A DNA stretch of 13,134 bases from Campylobacteraceae bacterium. GTDB lineage: Bacteria; Campylobacterota; Campylobacteria; Campylobacterales; Campylobacteraceae. Where the stretch lies: positions 1-13,134 of the forward strand of contig JAISNG010000008.1 of NCBI GenBank assembly GCA_031276365.1, given 5' to 3'. Every line of letters starts with the position of its first letter. Position 1 is the stretch's first letter. Shown one piece after another: positions 5,962 to 12,838 of the stretch. The notes beneath the pieces are model-generated. The model worked only from the letters and a program-made list of their open reading frames with translations. It searched no databases and was not told the DNA's origin. A program made the translations under genes and the position numbers.

Positions 5962-7016
5962 CTTCTATTTGCTCCTATAACATCGCTTATAGTATGAAAT
6001 CCGTCTCTATCCATGAGCTCCAAAATCCCATTATTGATATTGTGCGCTATTTTGGGACCCTCATATATAAAACTTGTGTAGATTTGCACAAGAGACGCGC
6101 CGATTTTGAGTCGTTTGTATGCCTCTTTCGCGGTTGATATGCCGCCTGCGCTGATTAAAACCGCAGTTTTGAAAAACTCTTTTGCTATTGCCTCAAAAAT
6201 CTTAAAACTCTTTTCGCGCAAAACTTCGCCGCTTATGCCGCCAAAATCTTTAGGATTTTTGACTAATGAATAGTCTATCGTTGTATTTGTCGCTATGATG
6301 CCGCCCGCGCCGCTTTCAATCGCAGCCGAACATAACGAAACGGCGTTTTTTGGCGTCATGTCGGGCGCAATTTTCAGCAAAATCGGTTTATTTGTCAAAG
6401 GAACACAAGTACTGAAAAGCTCTTTTATAAAACTCTCGTTTTGCAAATCTCTTAGATTGGGCGTATTGGGCGATGAGATATTGATAACCAGATAATCGCA
6501 TACATTTGAGAGAGTTTTTGTAAGATGTACATAGTCATCTATGGCATTTTCTTGCGGAGTTGTTTTGTTTTTGCCGATATTTGCGCCAAGCGGTATTGCA
6601 AATGGATATAGCGCACCCGCTCTTTTAGCTACTTTTACACTGCCGTCGTTATTGAAACCCATAGCATTTTGAAGCGATTTTTCGGCTATATGGCGAAACA
6701 GGCGCGGTTTTGCATTGCCGTTTTGAGGTTTGGGCGTAACTGTGCCGTACTCTATATGACCAAATCCAAGCGCACATAAAGCCCTTATCATGATGGCATT
6801 TTTATCAAAACCAGCCGCGATGCCGACGGGATTTGAAAAATTCACTCCAAAAATATCCTGACAAAGCCGCTCATTTGTTACGACATATCTTGAAGCTACA
6901 GGATTTAGCAACGGCGGAAGGAGATTTCCAAGCCGCATGCCAAACTCCGCCAGCAAGTGCGCCTTTTCTGGGTCTAATTTGAACAATATTTTTTTAAGGT
7001 CTTGATAGTTCATCAT
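5958..7016 (-). CDS. pyrD: Dihydroorotate dehydrogenase (quinone), class 2
   Basis: This 352-residue FMN enzyme oxidises dihydroorotate to orotate in pyrimidine synthesis and passes electrons to membrane quinone. The class 2 form is shown by the N-terminal helical extension (about residues 1 to 40, with DPEKAHLLAEFGM) that binds membrane and quinone, and by the catalytic serine, Ser182 in NISSPNTPNLRDLQ, where class 1 enzymes have cysteine. FMN-binding segments include GIAAGFDKN (65 to 73), GTVTPKPQNGN and, near the end, SAGGI and ASLVQIYT. It is the first gene of the minus-strand operon and has a candidate promoter upstream. Two adjacent ATG codons (7016 and 7013) are possible starts and neither has a strong Shine-Dalgarno sequence, so the start could shift by one codon. 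Confidence 0.96.
   Translation of the reverse strand: MMNYQDLKKILFKLDPEKAHLLAEFGMRLGNLLPPLLNPVASRYVVTNERLCQDIFGVNFSNPVGIAAGFDKNAIMIRALCALGFGHIEYGTVTPKPQNGNAKPRLFRHIAEKSLQNAMGFNNDGSVKVAKRAGALYPFAIPLGANIGKNKTTPQENAIDDYVHLTKTLSNVCDYLVINISSPNTPNLRDLQNESFIKELFSTCVPLTNKPILLKIAPDMTPKNAVSLCSAAIESGAGGIIATNTTIDYSLVKNPKDFGGISGEVLREKSFKIFEAIAKEFFKTAVLISAGGISTAKEAYKRLKIGASLVQIYTSFIYEGPKIAHNINNGILELMDRDGFHTISDVIGANRS
5972..5976 (-). promoter_or_regulatory. Ribosome binding site fixing the TTG start of the M16 peptidase
   Basis: Read on the minus strand this is AGGAG, ten bases before TTG at 5961 to 5959. It lies inside the pyrD coding region. No other start near the end of pyrD would keep the whole signal peptide, so this site decides the start. 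Confidence 0.6.
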
Positions 7017-7040
7017 ATAAGTAACATATCCATTTTATTT

Positions 7041-7060
7041 TTGGTTTTGATTATAACCAA
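7041..7060 (-). promoter_or_regulatory. Candidate promoter of the pyrD operon inside an inverted repeat
   Basis: The 72-bp gap between cysS and pyrD contains, on the minus strand, a perfect TATAAT (7050 to 7055) about 33 bases before the pyrD ATG. No clear -35 box is seen, but a T-rich stretch lies upstream, as is common for sigma-70 promoters in this phylum. The hexamer overlaps one arm of an inverted repeat, TTGGTT (7041 to 7046) and AACCAA (7055 to 7060), which could be a repressor site. The promoter call is moderate and the operator idea is weak. Confidence 0.5.
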
Positions 7061-7088
7061 ATAATAGTTAAAAAAGACATTGGCGGTT

Positions 7089-8492
7089 TTAATCATCTAT
7101 TTTTTCCCATTTTGTGCCATTAATGCCGTCCATGAGAGATATTCCCATTTTGCCAAGCTCTTCTCTTATGGCATCCGCTCTTTTAAAATCCTTTTTGGCT
7201 CTTGACTCCAAACGCTCTTTTATCAAAGCCTCTATGCGAGCTTTCTTATCCTCGCTTATGCCAAGCTGAAAATACTCCAAAGCCTCTTTTTCGCCGACGC
7301 CAAGAAGTGAATTTATCAACTCTATATTTGCGCAAATCCGCGCTTTTTGGCTCTCATCTTTGGCGTTTTTGTCCAGAATATCATTTGCATTTGCTACCAT
7401 TGCGTCTATCACGCTTAAAGCTTTTGAGATATTAAGGTCGTCTGCCAAAGCCTGCAGTAAAGCCTCTTTAAACTCATTGTCTGCGGGCGATTTTTGCGTT
7501 CCCTCAACTCTTTTTTTCAGTCTGTATATCTTATCAAGCCTTTTTTTGCTCTGCAAAAGGTCTGTTTCGTTGAAATTGATATTTGCCCGATAATGCGTTG
7601 AGAGCAGATAAAAACGCACTATCTCGCCGTCATAAACGTTTAAGACATCTTTTAGAAAAAAGCTGTTTCCAAGCGATTTGCTCATCTTTTCGCCGTTTAC
7701 GGTTACAAAACCGTTGTGCATCCAGTATTTGGCAATCTCCTGCGAACTCTCTTTTCTTGTCTGCGCCGCTTCATTTTCATGATGCGGAAACAACAAATCC
7801 GCACCTCCGCCGTGTATATCTATCTGATAATCCCCCTCTTTGTCTGCCAAATGCTCTTTTATCATCGCAGAGCACTCTATATGCCAGCCTGGTCTGCCCT
7901 CGCCAAACGGTGCTGGATATGAGACTTCGCCATTTTTAGCAAATTTCCATAAAGCAAAATCTTTGATATTTTTCTTCTCTTCATCCTCTTCCACGCGCGA
8001 AAGCATATCGCTTTCGTCTATGTGTCTATGCGAAATGCAAAGATATCTGTCATCTTTTGAAGTATGAAAATAGACGCCGCTTGAAGTTATATAAGCATAC
8101 TCTTTGTTCAAAAGATTTTGCGTAAAATCTATAATTGTCCTTAAAGATTCCGTTGCTTTGGGCTCTATATCGGCATCACGCACGCCAATAGCCCTCATGT
8201 CATCTTTGTAGCGTTCGGTATAAAAAGAGGTTATCTCCTCAAGAGATTTACCGCTTTCATTCATCTTTTTGATTATCTTGTCGTCAATATCGGTAAAATT
8301 TTTCGCAAAAGTTACGCTGTATCCCAAATGTGTCAATACGCGGCGAAGCAGGTCAAATGCCAAAGCGCTTCTTGCATGCCCCAAATGTGCATCATCATAC
8401 ACAGTAGGTCCGCAGACATATATAAGCGCTCTATCTTTTTTTATAGGTTCAAACGCCACTTTTGCCTTTTTTGCCGAATCATAAATATACAT
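7089..8492 (-). CDS. cysS: Cysteine-tRNA ligase
   Basis: This 467-residue class I aminoacyl-tRNA synthetase charges tRNA-Cys with cysteine in the cytoplasm. The HIGH signature appears as HLGH (residues 36 to 39) and KMSKS is intact at 269 to 273. The zinc ligands that select cysteine are present as Cys27, Cys207, His237 and Glu241 (CGPTVYD, HIECSAM and FPHHENE). The C-terminal DALR and anticodon-binding region follows, ending in a lysine-rich helix with KKDFKRADAIREEL. The length is close to E. coli CysS (461). Its first 14 bases overlap the end of murJ, with a weak GGAA ahead of the start, so translation may be coupled to murJ. A murJ-cysS pair is also known from Helicobacter and Campylobacter (from memory). 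Confidence 0.97.
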   Translation of the reverse strand: MYIYDSAKKAKVAFEPIKKDRALIYVCGPTVYDDAHLGHARSALAFDLLRRVLTHLGYSVTFAKNFTDIDDKIIKKMNESGKSLEEITSFYTERYKDDMRAIGVRDADIEPKATESLRTIIDFTQNLLNKEYAYITSSGVYFHTSKDDRYLCISHRHIDESDMLSRVEEDEEKKNIKDFALWKFAKNGEVSYPAPFGEGRPGWHIECSAMIKEHLADKEGDYQIDIHGGGADLLFPHHENEAAQTRKESSQEIAKYWMHNGFVTVNGEKMSKSLGNSFFLKDVLNVYDGEIVRFYLLSTHYRANINFNETDLLQSKKRLDKIYRLKKRVEGTQKSPADNEFKEALLQALADDLNISKALSVIDAMVANANDILDKNAKDESQKARICANIELINSLLGVGEKEALEYFQLGISEDKKARIEALIKERLESRAKKDFKRADAIREELGKMGISLMDGINGTKWEKIDD

Positions 8493-9885
8493 TGAAAATT
8501 TCCATTAAAGATATAAGCACAATGGCTTCGACAATCAGTGCGGCTATAAGCAGAACTGATTTTAAAGATTTAATTATACCAAAAAACGTTTTTACTCCAA
8601 ATGCTCTAATCGTAAGAATAAATAAAAAAAGCCCGCCTATGGAGTTTGCCAAAGCCAAGCCAACCACTCCCATAGGATACACAAGTATAAAAGAAAAGAT
8701 TATGCCGCCGCCAAGAGCTATCGCCGAGATAAGCGCCGCCTCCTTTTGTTTTTGATGAGCAAACAGCCATAACGAAAATATACGCGACAAGCCAAAAGGG
8801 ACAAGCCCGATAAAATACATGGATAAAACTTGCGTGCACTTGATGGTATCTTGCGCGTCAAATTGTCCTCTTTCAAACAGCAGTTTGACGATTGGTTTTG
8901 ATAGTATGATACCGCCAAGAGCAGAGGCGCAAAGCAAAAATGCCAATATCCAAAAGCCTTTTGAAAGCAGTTTGACAGCTTCGTCTTTCTCTTCTCTTTT
9001 GATAAGTATAGAGATACGCGGAAATATGCCGATAGAAAGCGCGATGGCGAAAAGCGCTAACGGTAGTTGAAATATCCTGTTGGCATAAAAAAGATAGCTG
9101 ATACTTCCAGCCGCCAAGAAACTCGCCAGCCAAGTGTCCACAAAAGCCGATAATTGAACCGTACTGCCGCCTAATACGGAGTGAAAAAAGTTTTTGTAAA
9201 AGTCTTTGCGCTCAAGTTCGCTTTGTTTGTGTTTTTTTCTATATTTTACAGCATTGATTAAAAGTGAAAAAATTCTTGTTCTATAGAGTGCATACAGGTG
9301 AAGCAAAAGTTGCAAAATGCCGCCTATGACAACGCCGAAACTTAGATAATATACCGTATTTTGCGGCGCGGAACCGTCGCTTAAAAGCAGAGCTGTTATC
9401 ATGGATATATTCAAAAGCGAAGTGGAAAATGCTGTTATGGCAAATCGTCCGCGGTACTGCAAAAGAGAGGCTATAAACGTTACAATATAGATTAGTATAA
9501 GATAAAAAAAGTTGATACTCACCAGCGGTGCGGTATCTGATATCGTTTTATCGTCAAAACCATAAGCGAAGATTTTTGTTACAAACGGACTGAACATCAC
9601 GACAAGCGCTGTCAAAAAAGCTATAAAAATAAAAAATCTCACAAATACGCCGACGGCAAAGACGCCTTTTTGGCGGGATTTGGTAAAGGCAGGTAAAAAA
9701 GCCTGCGTAAACGCGCCCTCAGCAAAGATTCGGCGGAAAAGATTCGGCAGTTTAAATGCCACCATGAACATATCGCTGTAGATATTTGCTCCCAAAATAT
9801 TAGCTGTCAAAAGGTCGCGTATGAAGCCGAATATACGCGATACGAGAATCCCGCTGCTGTTGGTAAAGAAGTTCTTTATAATCAT
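8479..9885 (-). CDS. murJ: Lipid II flippase MurJ (MviN)
   Basis: This 468-residue polytopic membrane protein of the MOP superfamily has about 13 or 14 hydrophobic segments. It moves lipid II from the inner to the outer face of the cytoplasmic membrane for peptidoglycan synthesis. Charged residues needed in E. coli MurJ are all visible: Arg17, Arg23, Asp38 and Arg51 in SRIFGFIRD, IYSDMF and NLFRRIF, and Arg270 in YANRIFQLP, at or within one position of the E. coli numbers. FAEGAFTQAFLPAF is the family signature. It is the first of two minus-strand genes, transcribed away from the fapA-like gene, and a possible TATACT -10 box lies about 37 bases upstream. Ribosome-site similarity is weak. Lipid II flipping is inferred from the family and the conserved residues. 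Confidence 0.95.
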   Translation of the reverse strand: MIIKNFFTNSSGILVSRIFGFIRDLLTANILGANIYSDMFMVAFKLPNLFRRIFAEGAFTQAFLPAFTKSRQKGVFAVGVFVRFFIFIAFLTALVVMFSPFVTKIFAYGFDDKTISDTAPLVSINFFYLILIYIVTFIASLLQYRGRFAITAFSTSLLNISMITALLLSDGSAPQNTVYYLSFGVVIGGILQLLLHLYALYRTRIFSLLINAVKYRKKHKQSELERKDFYKNFFHSVLGGSTVQLSAFVDTWLASFLAAGSISYLFYANRIFQLPLALFAIALSIGIFPRISILIKREEKDEAVKLLSKGFWILAFLLCASALGGIILSKPIVKLLFERGQFDAQDTIKCTQVLSMYFIGLVPFGLSRIFSLWLFAHQKQKEAALISAIALGGGIIFSFILVYPMGVVGLALANSIGGLFLFILTIRAFGVKTFFGIIKSLKSVLLIAALIVEAIVLISLMEIFNVYL

Positions 9886-9921
9886 ACTCTGACTTGTATT
9901 TGAACGTTAAATTGTTTCGTT

Positions 9922-9927
9922 AGTATA
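9922..9927 (-). promoter_or_regulatory. Candidate -10 box for murJ-cysS
   Basis: On the minus strand the sequence reads TATACT, placing a start site about 30 bases before the murJ ATG. A TTGATT lies upstream, but only 14 bases away, so the -35 match is poor. Confidence 0.3.
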
Positions 9928-9969
9928 TCAAAAGTAGGTTAAATCAATCATATTTAATCCAAATTTATA

Positions 9970-9994
9970 AAAAATATTGTAAAATCATATTTTT
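9970..9994 (+). promoter_or_regulatory. Candidate -10 region of the fapA-like gene inside an AT-only inverted repeat
   Basis: TAAAAT (9980 to 9985) lies in the loop of a perfect eight-base inverted repeat, AAAAATAT (9970 to 9977) and ATATTTTT (9987 to 9994), about 28 bases before the ATG at 10014. No -35 box stands out. AT-rich symmetry of this kind also arises by chance, so both the promoter and the site are tentative. Confidence 0.35.
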
Positions 9995-10013
9995 CTTAAT
10001 TCAATAAAAAACA

Positions 10014-10940
10014 ATGGAACAGCCTTTGAAATTTATTAATGCTATTACTTTTGGCAGTAAAAAAAGTTTTAACTATAACAGCGCGAATTATTTTACCGCT
10101 TCGCATCTGAAAAGCGGCGAAAGCATAAGTGCGCTTCAGGTTGAGATTAAAAAAACGACTCATAAAACCTCCCGCATAAATGCAGAATGTGCAGATATAC
10201 ACACTCATCAAGGCGTTATTGAAGGCGGTGATATAACGATAAAATACCTTAAAGGCGGTAAAATATCGGCAAACATTGTTGGTGTTGATTTTGCGGAAGA
10301 GGGCGTTGTAGAGGCAAATTATGTACATATTAAAAAACTTGGCTCTGAAAATACGCTTGTCGGCACGGATATTATAGAGATAGATGCGATAGAGGGTTCG
10401 CAAAACAGTATAACGCTAAAACCGCTTTTTGATATGGAAAAGTACAATGTCGTATCTGCTCTTTATGAAAAGATAATGTTTTACAAAAAAGAGCTTGAAA
10501 AGACGCAAAAGATGGCGCTTATAAAGCATTTGGAGATAGAAAACAGGTTTTTGGAGGCGCAAGAGAGCCGTGCAAAGATCAAATCCATAAGAGCCAAAAG
10601 AGAGATTCCTGAGAGCAGATTGCTGATGATTGTAAAAGAGTTTGACATGTTAAGCAGAAGCTATCAGCAACTGATAAATGTAATTGACGGTCTGAAAACG
10701 CATATAGATATTGCTGTTGCGGAGTTTAAGTCGTATATGGAGGAGGGAGGATTTGTATATCCGCAAAGAGTTATTTGCAACAGTACATGGAAGAGCGGCA
10801 ATAAAATCACATTTTCTCTGCCCAAATGCGACCTCACATATCATCCGTTAAATGACGAAAATGCCTCTGAAATATATTTATGGTATAATTGCGGACTTTC
10901 GCTTGATGCAAACGGCGAATTTGAAATAAAAACCAATTAA
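10014..10940 (+). CDS. Short FapA-family (DUF342) protein
   Basis: This is a 308-residue cytoplasmic protein with no signal peptide. Residues 10 to 137 look like the right-handed beta-helix of the FapA/DUF342 family: alternating turns such as GVIEGGDITIKYLKGGKISA, GVVEANYVHIKKLGSENT and GTDIIEIDAIEGSQNSI. Residues 141 to 242 are charged and helical, probably a coiled-coil hairpin. Residues 243 to 308 return to beta-rich sequence. Full family members are near 550 to 650 residues and carry an extra N-terminal domain that is missing here. An in-frame TAA at 10005 to 10007 and the short AT-rich spacer exclude a longer start. No Shine-Dalgarno sequence is seen. It precedes ruvA by 11 bases. FapA was linked to polar placement of flagella in Vibrio, but no flagellar gene is nearby and the role here is unknown. 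Confidence 0.75.
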   Translation: MEQPLKFINAITFGSKKSFNYNSANYFTASHLKSGESISALQVEIKKTTHKTSRINAECADIHTHQGVIEGGDITIKYLKGGKISANIVGVDFAEEGVVEANYVHIKKLGSENTLVGTDIIEIDAIEGSQNSITLKPLFDMEKYNVVSALYEKIMFYKKELEKTQKMALIKHLEIENRFLEAQESRAKIKSIRAKREIPESRLLMIVKEFDMLSRSYQQLINVIDGLKTHIDIAVAEFKSYMEEGGFVYPQRVICNSTWKSGNKITFSLPKCDLTYHPLNDENASEIYLWYNCGLSLDANGEFEIKTN

Positions 10941-10951
10941 AAAGAGCAATT

Positions 10952-11506
10952 ATGATAGCAGCTATAGAAGGGCGCGTAGTCAAAAAAGATGCGGCATTTA
11001 TCTACCTTAAAACGCTTGGCGGCATAACGTATAAAGTGGCTGTTTCACTGTATTGCGCCGCGGCTATATGGCAAGATATTATAGAGTTGAACATTACGCA
11101 GATTATAAGAGACGATGCAAATCTGCTGTTTGGTTTTCTAAATAAAGACGAGCAGAGAATGTTTGAACAGCTTATAAAACTAAACGGCATAGGTGCGTCA
11201 ACAGCTCTTGCCGTCTGCTCTACTCTTACGCCTGAAGAGTTTGCAAAAGCTCTTGCTTCGTCTGATGCCAATACATTTGTAAAAGTGCCTGGTATCGGGC
11301 TTAAAAGCGCAAAGAGGATTTTGGTGGAACTTGGCGAATTTATCCTTGAAAGCAGACTTAATGCTTCAAGTCAGAGCCAGATGGAAGCTAAACTTGCTTT
11401 GGAAACACTTGGATTTAAGAGCGACAAGATAAAAGCAGTTTTGTTTACATGCAAAAGCGCAGACACTCAAGGGCTTATTAAAGAGGCTCTTTCTAAACTT
11501 CAATAA
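10952..11506 (+). CDS. ruvA: Holliday junction branch migration protein RuvA
   Basis: This 184-residue protein binds four-way DNA junctions as a tetramer and recruits the RuvB motor for branch migration in recombination and repair. The OB-fold domain spans about 1 to 62 (MIAAIEGRVV, then GGITYKVAV, ending LLFGF). Two helix-hairpin-helix motifs follow: LNGIGASTAL (78 to 87) and VPGIGLKSAKRI (112 to 123), whose glycines contact the DNA backbone. Domain III, which binds RuvB, is at about 143 to 184 (EAKLALETLGF). The length is at the lower end of the family range of about 185 to 205, mainly from a short linker. RuvB and RuvC are not in the window. The weak ribosome site AAAGAG precedes the start, and ddl follows after 14 bases. 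Confidence 0.96.
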   Translation: MIAAIEGRVVKKDAAFIYLKTLGGITYKVAVSLYCAAAIWQDIIELNITQIIRDDANLLFGFLNKDEQRMFEQLIKLNGIGASTALAVCSTLTPEEFAKALASSDANTFVKVPGIGLKSAKRILVELGEFILESRLNASSQSQMEAKLALETLGFKSDKIKAVLFTCKSADTQGLIKEALSKLQ

Positions 11507-11520
11507 TCATAAGGATTGCG

Positions 11521-12558
11521 ATGAGATTGGCTATAGTTTTCGGCGGAGAGAGTTTTGAACATGAGATAAGTATCGTAAGCGCGATAGCCCTTAAAAAGGT
11601 GATATTTTGCGAGCTTATTTATATATTTTGCGATAAAAACAGAGATTTTTATCTGATAAACGCCGATAAGATTAACTCAAAACGTTTTAGCAGCGGCGAA
11701 TATTTAAACGACGCAAAACTTACACTTAAACAGGGTGGATTTTACCTAAAAAGGCTTTTCAAGGATGATAAAGTGAAGTTTGACGCCGCCATCAATATCA
11801 TACATGGAGCCGACGGCGAAGACGGTAAAATCGCCGCGCTTTTTGATTTTTTCGGTATTGCCTATATCGGTCCTGGTATTGAAGCCAGCGTTGTGAGTTA
11901 TAATAAATTTTTTACAAAGCTTTATGCCAAATCTTTGGGCATAAAGACGCTTGATTATGAAGTTGTGAGCAAAGACAAAAGAGAAGTTTCCCTGCCGCTT
12001 CCTGTTATTATAAAACCACTTAGGCTTGGAAGTTCTATCGGCGTAAGCGTCGTGAAAGAGCAAAATGAGCTTGAATATGCACTTGACGTGGCTTTTGAGT
12101 TTGATGATGAAGCGCTTGTAGAGCCGTTTGTAGAGAATGTAGCCGAATACAACATAGCAGGCTGCAAAATAGACGGTGTTATGCGTTACTCTATTATAGA
12201 AGAGCCGCAAAAAGAGCTTTTTTTGGATTTTAATAAAAAATATCTTGACTTTTCAAGGACGGCGAAAATTTATGAGGCGAGGCTTACGGAGCTGCGAAAC
12301 GAAGAGATAAGGAAAAATTTCAAACTCATCTACGAGCCGCTTTTTGAAGGAGCAGTCATAAGATGCGACTTTTTCGTCATAAGAAACAGAGTTTATCTGA
12401 ATGAAATCAACCCAAATCCAGGCTCTTTGGCAAACTATCTTTTTGAAGAGTTCAGCGCTATTGTTCAGGATTTGGCGCACTCGCTTCCAAATCGCAAAAA
12501 AATTGCCGTTGAGTATAAATACATTAACTCTATCCAATCAGCCAAAGGTAAAGCATAA
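11521..12558 (+). CDS. ddl: D-alanine-D-alanine ligase
   Basis: This 345-residue ATP-grasp enzyme joins two D-alanines for the peptidoglycan stem peptide. Motifs in order are VFGGESFEHEIS (6 to 17, with the substrate-contacting Glu15), HGADGEDG (95 to 102), KPLRLGSSIGV (165 to 175, ATP-binding loop), the omega-loop segment LDFNKKYLDF with Tyr241 aligning by eye with E. coli DdlB Tyr216, and NEINPNPGS (294 to 302) with the metal ligands Glu295 and Asn297. Keeping that tyrosine fits D-Ala-D-Ala rather than D-lactate products. The end of the active site departs from the common NTxPGMTxxS: by alignment to E. coli, Ser281 becomes Tyr306. A clear AAGGA six bases upstream supports the start. It follows ruvA and precedes the antitoxin-like gene. 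Confidence 0.94.
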   Translation: MRLAIVFGGESFEHEISIVSAIALKKVIFCELIYIFCDKNRDFYLINADKINSKRFSSGEYLNDAKLTLKQGGFYLKRLFKDDKVKFDAAINIIHGADGEDGKIAALFDFFGIAYIGPGIEASVVSYNKFFTKLYAKSLGIKTLDYEVVSKDKREVSLPLPVIIKPLRLGSSIGVSVVKEQNELEYALDVAFEFDDEALVEPFVENVAEYNIAGCKIDGVMRYSIIEEPQKELFLDFNKKYLDFSRTAKIYEARLTELRNEEIRKNFKLIYEPLFEGAVIRCDFFVIRNRVYLNEINPNPGSLANYLFEEFSAIVQDLAHSLPNRKKIAVEYKYINSIQSAKGKA

Positions 12559-12572
12559 TTTCAAAAAAATCG

Positions 12573-12598
12573 TGTAAAATTTTACATAATATTTTACA
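12573..12598. promoter_or_regulatory. Palindromic candidate operator before the antitoxin-like gene
   Basis: The 54-bp gap after ddl holds the perfect 14-bp palindrome TGTAAAATTTTACA (12573 to 12586), followed by one more half-site, ATTTTACA (12591 to 12598), 12 bases after the equivalent half-site. The palindrome includes TAAAAT (12575 to 12580), a possible -10 box about 32 bases before the ATG. Phd/YefM-type proteins normally bind paired palindromes in their own promoter, so autoregulation is a reasonable inference. Confidence 0.5.
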
Positions 12599-12612
12599 TA
12601 AAAGAGGTTTTT

Positions 12613-12837
12613 ATGGCTGCTTTTTACGACAAAGACGAGATATTTACGGCAACAGAGTTTGCGAGGGATTTCAGCTCTATTTTAAAAAAGGTAAATTCGC
12701 ATGAGATTGAACGTGCGGTTGTCGTTAAAAATAGCCATTTCAGGGCTGTGTTGGTTGATTTTAAAGAGTACGAAAAACTAAAAGATGCTCTCGGCGTTTT
12801 GGAAAAAATCTATATGAAAAACAGAAACAGAGCCTAA
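12613..12837 (+). CDS. Phd/YefM-type antitoxin-like protein without an adjacent toxin
   Basis: This 74-residue protein resembles the Phd/YefM antitoxin fold. FTATEFARDFSSILKKV (11 to 27) matches the N-terminal DNA-binding part, and AVVVKNSHFRAVLVDFKEYEKL (35 to 56) the conserved beta-strand and helix. In toxin-antitoxin pairs the C-terminal tail wraps the toxin; here the tail is short (about 57 to 74, ending MKNRNRA). No toxin gene follows: the next frame, one base later, is an alpha/beta hydrolase. AGAGG lies five bases ahead of the ATG, a good ribosome site. C. jejuni has a small gene at the same place beside ddl (Cj0797c, from memory), so this may be a conserved lone regulator rather than a recent acquisition. 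DNA binding is inferred from the fold. Confidence 0.8.
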   Translation: MAAFYDKDEIFTATEFARDFSSILKKVNSHEIERAVVVKNSHFRAVLVDFKEYEKLKDALGVLEKIYMKNRNRA

Positions 12838-12838
12838 A

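Noticed and set aside
9886..10013. Hidden N-terminus of FapA lost through a frameshift
   Set aside because: The spacer is only 128 bases, strongly AT-rich, has an in-frame stop at 10005 to 10007 and shows no coding character, so the missing domain is absent rather than frameshifted.
9996..10403. 135-codon minus-strand frame opposite the fapA-like gene
   Set aside because: It lies wholly opposite a well-supported coding frame and has the tyrosine- and arginine-rich composition expected of a shadow frame.
12573..12586. Fur box
   Set aside because: TGTAAAATTTTACA is symmetric and AT-rich but does not follow the GATAAT-type repeat of Fur sites, and the downstream genes have no iron link.
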